A stretch of 12,030 bases of DNA from Clostridium sp. CAG:273 (GTDB taxonomy: Bacteria; Bacillota; Clostridia; TANB77; CAG-508), in assembly GCA_000438355.1 (NCBI GenBank), contig FR901514.1, positions 10,865 through 22,894 on the forward strand. Direction: 5' to 3'. The position numbers were made by a program, and so were the translations under genes. The notes beneath the pieces were generated by a model. The model made no database searches, had not been told where the DNA came from, and saw nothing but the letters and a program-made list of their open reading frames with translations. Each line of letters opens with the position of its first letter. Within the stretch, counting starts at the first letter, position 1. Positions 6,483 to 12,030 of the stretch are shown here, piece by piece.

Positions 6483-7964
6483 TTACAATATAATGCAAAT
6501 TAATCCGCCACTGCCTTCATTAACTATTTTTTCAAGTGTTTCCTGTAACTTCTCTTGTGCATCTTCTGGCATTCTAGAAAGCTTATTTTGTAAACCTTCA
6601 TTTACAAGTTCATGTAAGCTTTTTCCGAAAATGTTAGATTCCCATATTTTTTTAGGGTCAGACTCAAACTCAGAAAGTAGGTAATTTACTAATTCTTCAG
6701 ATTGTTTTTCACTACCAACTATAGGAGAAACTTCGGTTTCTATGTTGGCTTTTATCATATGTATACTAGGAGCTTTAGCTTTTAATTTAACACCAAATTT
6801 AGAACCTTGTTTTACCATTTCTGGTTCTTCTAATTCTAGCTCATCCATTGTTGGAGTAACAATTCCATAACCTTTGGCATTTACTTCATCCATAGCATAT
6901 GCTATTTTGTCATACTTTTTCTTAGTTTGAGAAAATTCACTAATTGTTGCAAAAAGATCACCTTCGTTTGCAATTGTAACACCAGAAATTTCTGTTAAAA
7001 TCTTGTAGAATAAATCTTCCATAAGATTTATAGAAATGTTAACACTGCCTTCTCCAAGCCTTATTTCACTTATAATACTAGAACTTATTATTTCTGTGTG
7101 CTGTATTGTAGCCAAACAAGAATCTACTTGCTTTAAAATTTTTACATCTTTAAATGCAGTTTTTATCTCAGAAAATAGTTCTTTTTTTAGCCAATGGTCA
7201 TTAGAAAGTCTATCAACCCAGCGAGGAAATGTAATGTTTACAGTCTCAATAGGAAATTCATATAAAATTTTTCCAAATATATTATTAATGTCGTCTATAT
7301 TAAGGTTAGCGCAATCTGTTGGTATAACTGGAGTTTGATATTTATCTTCTAGCTTTTTAGCTAGGCTATTGGTATATTCAGAATATGGGTCATCTGTATT
7401 TAAAACAATAACAAAAGGTTTATTAATTTCTTTTAACTCATTTACAACTCGCTCTTCTGCACTTATGTAGTCTTCTCTTGGAATGTCTGTAATACTTCCA
7501 TCAGATGTTACTAAAATTCCAATTGTAGAATGTTCTTTAATTACTTTACGAGTTCCAATTTCAGCTGCTTCTTCAAAAGGAATTTCATCTTCAAACCAAG
7601 GTGTTTTTACCATCCTAGGCATATCATCTTCTAAATAACCAATTGCATTATTTACTAAATATCCAACACAATCTACAAGTCTAACTTTTAAATTTAGATT
7701 AGCTCCTACAGTAATGTCTACAGCTTCATTTGGAATAAATTTAGGTTCTGTTGTCATTATGGTTCTACCACCAGCACTTTGAGGAAGCTCATCTCGAGCA
7801 CGTTCTTTTTTATATTCATTGTTAATGTTTGGAATAACTAATAAATCCATAAAATTCTTTATAAAAGTAGATTTACCAGTTCTTACAGGACCAACTACAC
7901 CTACATAAATATCACCATCTGTGCGGTTAGCTATATCTTGATACAATTTTAAGTTTTCTTCCAT
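6483..7964 (-). CDS. spoIVA: Stage IV sporulation protein A (spore coat basement ATPase)
   Basis: SpoIVA is made in the mother cell. It polymerises on the forespore surface using ATP and forms the platform on which the spore coat assembles. The protein has 493 residues, against 492 in B. subtilis. It shows Walker A GPVRTGKS (residues 25-32), a threonine-rich switch TIMTTEPKF (68-76) and the Walker B-like LVDCVGY. The C-terminus ends GGLICIIL, the usual short hydrophobic tail. The start ATG (7962-7964) has a purine-rich AAGGGGG upstream on the minus strand. It converges with the PepSY gene and diverges from glmU. No anomaly was seen, and identification is secure. Confidence 0.97.
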   Translation of the reverse strand: MEENLKLYQDIANRTDGDIYVGVVGPVRTGKSTFIKNFMDLLVIPNINNEYKKERARDELPQSAGGRTIMTTEPKFIPNEAVDITVGANLNLKVRLVDCVGYLVNNAIGYLEDDMPRMVKTPWFEDEIPFEEAAEIGTRKVIKEHSTIGILVTSDGSITDIPREDYISAEERVVNELKEINKPFVIVLNTDDPYSEYTNSLAKKLEDKYQTPVIPTDCANLNIDDINNIFGKILYEFPIETVNITFPRWVDRLSNDHWLKKELFSEIKTAFKDVKILKQVDSCLATIQHTEIISSSIISEIRLGEGSVNISINLMEDLFYKILTEISGVTIANEGDLFATISEFSQTKKKYDKIAYAMDEVNAKGYGIVTPTMDELELEEPEMVKQGSKFGVKLKAKAPSIHMIKANIETEVSPIVGSEKQSEELVNYLLSEFESDPKKIWESNIFGKSLHELVNEGLQNKLSRMPEDAQEKLQETLEKIVNEGSGGLICIIL

Positions 7965-8011
7965 TAACTTATTAACCCCCTTAAGAAAAATGTTTGTACT
8001 AAACTTTATTT

Positions 8012-8042
8012 AATGTATATTAAGTAAGTTGAAACTTATGAC
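8012..8042 (-). promoter_or_regulatory. Possible sigma-E promoter of spoIVA
   Basis: On the minus strand, GTCATAAG (8042-8035), 15 bases and TATACATT (8019-8012) loosely resemble the mother-cell sigma-E elements; the second matches CATACAMT at six of eight positions. spoIVA is a known sigma-E gene in Bacillus. The match is weak. Confidence 0.3.
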
Positions 8043-8058
8043 TAAAAATTAAAAAAAG

Positions 8059-8087
8059 TTGTAAAAATAAATACTTTGTGATACAAT
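8059..8087 (+). promoter_or_regulatory. Sigma-A promoter of glmU
   Basis: TTGTAA (8059-8064), a 17-bp spacer and TACAAT (8082-8087; five of six consensus bases) form a good vegetative promoter. Transcription would start near 8094, giving a leader of about 108 nt. Confidence 0.65.
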
Positions 8088-8097
8088 AGCTAAAGCA

Positions 8098-8173
8098 TTT
8101 TATATATGTAAATATATTCTTAAGCTTTGTTATGTATGCACTACAAAAAATATTTTGCATAACATATATAAAA
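8098..8173 (+). repeat. 12-bp inverted repeat in the glmU leader
   Basis: TTTTATATATGT (8098-8109) is complementary to ACATATATAAAA (8162-8173). A competing 7-bp pairing, TGTTATG (8128-8134) with CATAACA (8158-8164), shares bases with the right arm, so the two folds exclude each other. The arms are nearly all A and T, so this may be chance. Confidence 0.4.
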
Positions 8174-8201
8174 ATCTTTTATTTAGAAAGGAAGAATTTA
8201 G

Positions 8202-9464
8202 ATGGAAAATGATATTATTGCTATAGTAATGGCAGCAGGAAAAGGAACAAGAATGAAATCTAAAAATTCAAAATTAGTTCAAAAAATATATGGAAAAGAA
8301 ATTGTAAAAAGAGCAGTTGAAAATGCTGAAAAAGCAGGAGTAAAAGATATAGTAGCAGTAGTTGGCTACAAAAAAGAAGAAGTTATGAAAGTGCTAGGAG
8401 ATAACATAAAATATGCATTCCAAGATGAAATGCTTGGAACAGGTCATGCAGTAATGCAAGCTAAAGAATATTTAAAAGGTAAAAAAGGTAAAGTTTTAGT
8501 TTTAAATGGAGATGTTCCATTAATTAGACCAGAAACTTTAAACAAATTAATAGAAAAAAGTATAGAAAACAAAGAATATGCAACACTACTTACAGCTATA
8601 TATGATGATCCAACAGGTTATGGAAGAATAGTAAGAGACGAAGGCGGAAACATAGAAGGAATAGTAGAAGAAAAAGATACAACAGAAGAGCAAAAGAAAA
8701 TTACAGAAATAAATGCAGGTATTTATTGTTTCGATATAGAAGCTTTATTAGAAGCATTAGAAAAAATTACACCAAACAATAAACAAGGAGAATATTACAT
8801 AACAGATGTTATTCAAATAATGAATAATAGAGGACTAAAAACAGGAGCTGTTATAGTAGAAGATAATACAGAAATATTAGGTATAAACGATAGAATTCAA
8901 CTAGGAATTCTAACAAAAGTATTACAAATGCGTATAAATACAGAGCTTATGAAACATGGGGTAACAATAGAAGATACAAATACTACATATATTTATGATG
9001 ATGTAGAAATAGGTATGGACACAGTAATTCATCCAAATACAACTATAAAATCAGGAGTTATAATTGGAGAAGACTGTGAAATAGGGCCAAACTCATATAT
9101 ACGTGAAGGATGTAAATTAGCAAACAAAGTAAAAATAGGTAGCTTTGTAGAAATTAAAAAAGCAATAATAGGAGAAGGAACAAAAGTACCACATTTATCA
9201 TATATGGGAGACTGTGAAATAGGAGAAAAATGTAATATTGGATGTGGAACAATTACATGTAATTATGACGGATTTAACAAGAGTAAAACTATAATAGGAA
9301 ATCATTCATTTATAGGTTCAAACACAAATTTAGTAGCACCAGTAACATTGGGGGACAATACTTTTATTGCTGCAGGTTCTACAATAACAGATGATGTACC
9401 AGAGTATGCTTTAGCAATTGCAAGAGAGCGCCAAACAAACAAAGAAAATTGGAATAAAAAATAA
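8202..9464 (+). CDS. glmU: Bifunctional GlmU: N-acetylglucosamine-1-phosphate uridyltransferase / glucosamine-1-phosphate acetyltransferase
   Basis: GlmU makes UDP-GlcNAc in the cytosol by acetylating glucosamine-1-phosphate and then joining it to UTP, supplying peptidoglycan synthesis. The N-terminal transferase domain has MAAGKGTRMKS (residues 10-20), GTGHA, LNGDVPLI and TGYGRIV. The C-terminal left-handed beta-helix has hexapeptide repeats, HLSYMGD with the presumed catalytic His, and CGTITCNYDGFNKSKT. The protein has 420 residues against about 456 in E. coli. Alignment by eye puts the gap (about 28 residues, near one and a half helix coils) between VEIGMDTVI and SFVEIKKA, not at the ends. 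Catalytic motifs are kept. AAAGGAAG precedes the ATG. No convincing terminator follows. Confidence 0.95.
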   Translation: MENDIIAIVMAAGKGTRMKSKNSKLVQKIYGKEIVKRAVENAEKAGVKDIVAVVGYKKEEVMKVLGDNIKYAFQDEMLGTGHAVMQAKEYLKGKKGKVLVLNGDVPLIRPETLNKLIEKSIENKEYATLLTAIYDDPTGYGRIVRDEGGNIEGIVEEKDTTEEQKKITEINAGIYCFDIEALLEALEKITPNNKQGEYYITDVIQIMNNRGLKTGAVIVEDNTEILGINDRIQLGILTKVLQMRINTELMKHGVTIEDTNTTYIYDDVEIGMDTVIHPNTTIKSGVIIGEDCEIGPNSYIREGCKLANKVKIGSFVEIKKAIIGEGTKVPHLSYMGDCEIGEKCNIGCGTITCNYDGFNKSKTIIGNHSFIGSNTNLVAPVTLGDNTFIAAGSTITDDVPEYALAIARERQTNKENWNKK

Positions 9465-9635
9465 AAAATTTGTCCCAAGTTTTTAAGCTTGTGCATATTA
9501 TGTATTAATAGTGTTTAGATAAAAACAAAATTAGTATAAAAGATAAATACTAGATAATGTAAAGTAATCTATGTAAAAGATAAATTATGAAGACATTATA
9601 ACAAAAATGTAAAACACTATTGGGAGGTGTATAAT

Positions 9636-9944
9636 ATGTACGATGATAACAAATATTCAAATTGCTATGATAATAATTGTAATAATATGTGTGATAACAA
9701 AAAAAATCCATGTAAATATGAATGTAAGCAAAGAAAAAATAATTGTATAGACTTAATAATTGCAATATTATCTATAATACTTGCTTTAACAATAGGGCTA
9801 ATACTAGGAGCAGCTCCAGCAATTAACCCAATAATATTTTTAATATTACCAGCTTTAATTATATTAGTAATAGTATTAATAATATTAATTGCAATAAAGA
9901 TAATAGAAAAAGTATGTAATAAGAAAAAAGATAAATGCTGCTAA
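9636..9944 (+). CDS. Small Cys-rich protein with two membrane helices, unknown function
   Basis: The gene encodes 102 residues from ATG 9636, behind GGGAGGTG (9622-9629). A GTG at 9627 lies inside that ribosome binding site and was rejected as start. The N-terminal 37 residues are hydrophilic, rich in Asn/Asp/Lys, with six Cys at 10, 15, 19, 26, 30 and 37. Two hydrophobic helices follow (about 38-60 and 63-89) with a Gly/Ala/Pro turn (GAAPAINP). A basic tail has Cys 94 and ends KCC. There is no cleavable signal. The Cys spacing could bind metal or form disulfides. Similar-looking short Cys-rich membrane proteins occur in spore-forming Clostridia, but I know no function. It appears monocistronic. 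Confidence 0.75.
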   Translation: MYDDNKYSNCYDNNCNNMCDNKKNPCKYECKQRKNNCIDLIIAILSIILALTIGLILGAAPAINPIIFLILPALIILVIVLIILIAIKIIEKVCNKKKDKCC

Positions 9945-10101
9945 AGTATTTTTAGAATATTAAAAAATAATAGTAAAATAATCGTGCAGACCTTAATTTT
10001 ATTTTAAAACTCATATTGTTTTGAAATAAGTAGAAGGTAGCAAAAAGAACTAAAAATTAATATAAAAACAAATGAAAAATTAAAATATATAATAATATTA
10101 G

Positions 10102-10127
10102 AAGAGGAGAAGTATTTCTCCTCTTTT
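10102..10127 (+). terminator. Terminator between convergent small membrane genes
   Basis: AAGAGGAGAA (10102-10111) pairs perfectly with TTCTCCTCTT (10116-10125) around GTAT, and further T follow. It ends 10 bp before the stop codon of the minus-strand gene and can end transcripts from both directions, with the better T run on the plus strand. The rest of 9945-10136 holds no gene that I can see. Confidence 0.8.
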
Positions 10128-10136
10128 AATGTTTTA

Positions 10137-10514
10137 CTACATTGTTTGATTTCCTGGTAAGAAGTAGTCTACAACTCCATAGACTAAAGCTCCTATAATA
10201 GCAGCCATCCAAGATACAGCGTATCCTGCAACAAAATATTGAGTAACATATAAAACTACGGCAGATAATATAAATCCTACAAAACCTTTACCAAAAGGTG
10301 TTGCATGTAAACCGGTAAATTTTACAATAAGATAATCAATAAGTGTAAGGACTATTGCTGCTGCCGCTAATGCCCAAAAGCTATTAATTTGAAAGCCTGG
10401 TGTAAAGAAAGCTGTTATACCAAGAACAATTGCAGCTGTTACTAGTCTTCCAACTATTTGCCATACGGTGCTTTTGCCATTTTCTTTAGATCTACTATTT
10501 ACATCCTCTGACAT
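10137..10514 (-). CDS. Four-helix membrane protein of the phage-holin-like family
   Basis: The protein has 125 residues: a charged N-terminus (1-17), then four hydrophobic helices at about 19-38, 43-65, 74-96 and 98-119. It contains an internal repeat: TAFFTPGFQINSFWALAAAA and a following LIDYLIV (about 34-64) match TQYFVAGYAVSWMAAIIGAL and VVDYFLP (about 91-120). Proteins of this type in Clostridia are named phage holin family from the fold alone. There is no lysin or other phage gene nearby, so a lytic role is unlikely and the cellular role is unknown. A perfect AAGGAGGT lies upstream of the ATG on the minus strand. Real gene nearly certain, function open. Confidence 0.85.
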   Translation of the reverse strand: MSEDVNSRSKENGKSTVWQIVGRLVTAAIVLGITAFFTPGFQINSFWALAAAAIVLTLIDYLIVKFTGLHATPFGKGFVGFILSAVVLYVTQYFVAGYAVSWMAAIIGALVYGVVDYFLPGNQTM

Positions 10515-10535
10515 ACAAAAACCTCCTTATTTTCT

Positions 10536-10554
10536 ATAACATAAAAAATGTTAT
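10536..10554 (-). promoter_or_regulatory. Palindrome upstream of the holin-like gene
   Basis: ATAACAT (10536-10542) and ATGTTAT (10548-10554) are perfect inverted repeats around AAAAA. They lie 7 bp beyond the ribosome binding site of the minus-strand gene, where they could be an operator or an mRNA leader hairpin. Confidence 0.4.
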
Positions 10555-10851
10555 TGGGTTCAATTTGTATTATGTACATATAAAAAAATATTATTCATTT
10601 CAAAATTATTATTTATAAAAATTAAAAATTTATGCGTATTTTGAATAAAAAAAATAAAAATGATAAAAATAAAAATATAGTTAAAACAAAACTAAAATAA
10701 TGCACAAAATATTAAACTATATTTAATTAAAAAATGAAATTTTTTTTATGGAAAAATTAGAAAAAATAAAAATACATATACAAAAACAGATATAGAAGAT
10801 AGTTATATGAATATAGAAAAATATATATTTAAAAGAAAATATGAAAGGAAT

Positions 10852-10950
10852 AATGATATATTAAGAATAAATAATAGATAATAAACAATAAATGATGAGT
10901 AATAAATAAAATTACTATTTCATAAATTACTTTATTATTAATATATCATT
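10852..10950 (+). repeat. 13-bp inverted repeat enclosing a hairpin, yetF leader
   Basis: AATGATATATTAA (10852-10864) and TTAATATATCATT (10938-10950) are perfect complements separated by 73 nt. A smaller stem, AGTAAT (10898-10903) with ATTACT (10911-10916), lies inside. The right arm ends 10 nt before the yetF start, so folding could affect translation. Base composition makes chance matches more likely. Confidence 0.45.
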
Positions 10951-10960
10951 AAAAAAGAGT

Positions 10961-11635
10961 ATGTTAATTGTTTTTTTAAGAAGTATTGTTTTATACATAA
11001 TAGTTTTAATAGTTATGAGATTAATGGGAAAAAGAGAAATAGGGCAACTGCAACCTTTTGAGTTAGCAATTGCAATAATGATAGCAGATTTAGCGGCAGT
11101 TCCAATGGCAGAAACAGGGATTCCTATAAGTAATGGGATAATACCAATATTAGGATTATTAGTTATGCATTTAATTATATCTTTTTTAAACTTAAAAAGT
11201 ATGAAAATAAGAGAGATACTTTGTGGAAAACCAGCAATTTTAATATATAGAGGAAAAATTGACGAAAAGGTACTAAAAAAAGAAAGATTTACTTTAAACG
11301 AGTTACAAGAAAGACTAAGAAGTAGTAATGTAGTTAATTTAGGGGATGTAGAATATGCAATATTGGAAACAAGTGGACAAGTAACTGTAATACAAAAACC
11401 AGATAAAAGAACAACAATACCAAAGGATTTTAATATTACTCCAGAATATGAAGGAATACCATATGACTTAGTAGTAGATGGAAAAGTAATGTATAAAAAT
11501 TTAAAAACAATAGGAAAGGACTATAATTGGTTAAAAAAACAAGTAAATAAATTTAATATGGAGCCAGAAGAAGCTTTAATTGTTACATTTGATGGCGGAA
11601 GCCAAATGTTTTGCCAGAAAAAGCTTGAAAAATAG
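10961..11635 (+). CDS. yetF: YetF/DUF421 family membrane protein
   Basis: The protein has 224 residues, the normal family length. Three N-terminal membrane helices lie at about 2-22, 33-53 and 58-78, with the family signature GKREIGQLQPFE (23-34) between the first two. A cytosolic alpha/beta domain (about 80-224) includes GKPAILIYRGKID, RFTLNELQERLR and VEYAILETSGQVTVI. The molecular function of DUF421 proteins is not settled; a related Bacillus protein (2Duf) affects spore resistance and inner-membrane properties. A DUF4363 gene follows 150 bp downstream, a pairing I associate with Clostridia. The start has only AAAAAAGAG immediately upstream, a poor ribosome binding site compared with every neighbour. 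Initiation may therefore be weak or controlled by the leader repeat. Confidence 0.93.
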   Translation: MLIVFLRSIVLYIIVLIVMRLMGKREIGQLQPFELAIAIMIADLAAVPMAETGIPISNGIIPILGLLVMHLIISFLNLKSMKIREILCGKPAILIYRGKIDEKVLKKERFTLNELQERLRSSNVVNLGDVEYAILETSGQVTVIQKPDKRTTIPKDFNITPEYEGIPYDLVVDGKVMYKNLKTIGKDYNWLKKQVNKFNMEPEEALIVTFDGGSQMFCQKKLEK

Positions 11636-11742
11636 AAGAACAAAACCTAAGCAAACTATATTGTGTTAATGAAAGAGTGAGACAAGCTACATTTTGTCAA
11701 TTAAACAAAAATAGAGCAAATTATATTAAAAAAAACAAGCAA

Positions 11743-11759
11743 AAGAACAAAATGTTCTT
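11743..11759 (+). other. Small hairpin between yetF and the DUF4363 gene
   Basis: AAGAAC (11743-11748) pairs with GTTCTT (11754-11759) around AAAAT. No T run follows, and AAGGAGG begins 11 bp later. It is more likely an mRNA processing or stability element than a terminator. Confidence 0.3.
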
Positions 11760-11785
11760 ATTAAAAACAAAAGGAGGAAATAAAT

Positions 11786-12030
11786 GTGCAGAAAGAGTTA
11801 GTTATTTGCATAATAATTGTTATTACAATTATAGTTGGCAATGTATTAACACATAATAATACAAAAAATGCTGTAGCAGAAATGAATAAAAGTTTACAAG
11901 ATGTTAGTAGTAGCATAAATAATATTAAGAACGTAAATAAAGAGATAAAAGAATTAATTACAAAGAGTAACGAAATTTGGGATAAAGAATATCAAAAACT
12001 TGCATATTATATAGAACATGACGAATTAGA
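11786..12030 (+). CDS. DUF4363 family protein, 3' end outside window
   Basis: Eighty-one codons are visible. The start is GTG 11786, 8 nt after AAGGAGG. An ATG overlapping it by one base (11784) is in another frame that stops after five codons. Residues 3-20 are one hydrophobic helix (ELVICIIIVITIIVGNVL), acting as a membrane anchor or signal. A coiled-coil-like stretch follows, then WDKEYQKLAYYIEHDEL, the motif I associate with DUF4363. Such genes commonly follow yetF-type genes in Clostridia, so the two products may act together at the membrane. No function is known to me. Confidence 0.85.
   Translation, partial: MQKELVICIIIVITIIVGNVLTHNNTKNAVAEMNKSLQDVSSSINNIKNVNKEIKELITKSNEIWDKEYQKLAYYIEHDEL

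Larger units (their letters stand above)
10515..10960. other. AT-rich gene-free region between holin-like gene and yetF
   Basis: This 446-base stretch is almost pure A/T with many A runs. It holds the ribosome binding site of the minus-strand gene (10521-10528), a short palindrome (10536-10554) and a nested inverted repeat ahead of yetF. A 24-codon frame (10807-10881) lacks a ribosome binding site. I find no RNA gene, tRNA or convincing longer frame. Confidence 0.6.

Noticed and set aside
7036..7338. Plus-strand open frame of 100 codons inside spoIVA
   Set aside because: It is the antisense shadow of the secure spoIVA gene, with no ribosome binding site or recognisable protein.
9550..9765. 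Minus-strand open frame of 71 codons opposite the Cys-rich gene
   Set aside because: Its Tyr/His-rich translation mirrors the Asn/Asp codons of the plus-strand gene; no start signal supports it.
10137..10514. Holin-like gene as evidence of a prophage
   Set aside because: No other phage gene, integrase or attachment site is nearby; this family is common in clostridial chromosomes.
10807..10881. Possible 24-codon leader peptide upstream of yetF
   Set aside because: There is no ribosome binding site and a frame this short is expected by chance in this composition.

Overview
This window is very AT-rich (well under 35% G+C by eye). It uses strong AAGGAGG-type ribosome binding sites and carries spoVT and spoIVA, two genes found only in endospore formers. 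This points to an anaerobic, spore-forming member of the Clostridia (Bacillota). The protein sequences look like those of gut Clostridia with very low GC, but genus and species cannot be read from the sequence.

Layout. Bases 1-2665 hold the 3' part of a comF-type phosphoribosyltransferase gene, then a stand-alone KAP-type P-loop NTPase, each followed by a hairpin. Next is spoVT with a TTG start. Bases 3279-4307 form a composite block: a Phd/YefM antitoxin and RelE/ParE toxin pair lies between two copies of a 123-bp direct repeat (122 of 123 bases identical). The left copy includes the last codons of spoVT. The right copy lies just upstream of a small gene (4345-4602) whose protein has 13-residue internal repeats. 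After a perfect 21-bp terminator stem comes an ECF sigma factor gene with a +1 frameshift near its start, overlapping a membrane-anchored PepSY-like partner that is probably its anti-sigma factor. A terminator at 6441-6478 separates this pair from spoIVA on the minus strand. Then come divergent glmU (UDP-GlcNAc synthesis), a small Cys-rich two-helix membrane protein, a minus-strand holin-like membrane protein, a 446-base AT-rich gap, and a yetF (DUF421) gene followed by a DUF4363 gene that runs off the window.

How the genes relate. SpoVT (forespore regulator), SpoIVA (spore coat basement ATPase) and possibly the YetF-type protein belong to spore formation; GlmU feeds cell-wall synthesis. The sigma/PepSY pair looks like a self-controlled cell-surface stress circuit: a TGAAAC -35 element precedes it and the two genes overlap by 8 nt. 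The toxin-antitoxin pair appears to be a later insertion, because it sits between duplicated copies of the spoVT downstream region and has its own promoter. The most unusual points are this duplication, the self-repeating small protein beside it, the frameshift in the sigma gene, and the unpartnered KAP NTPase.
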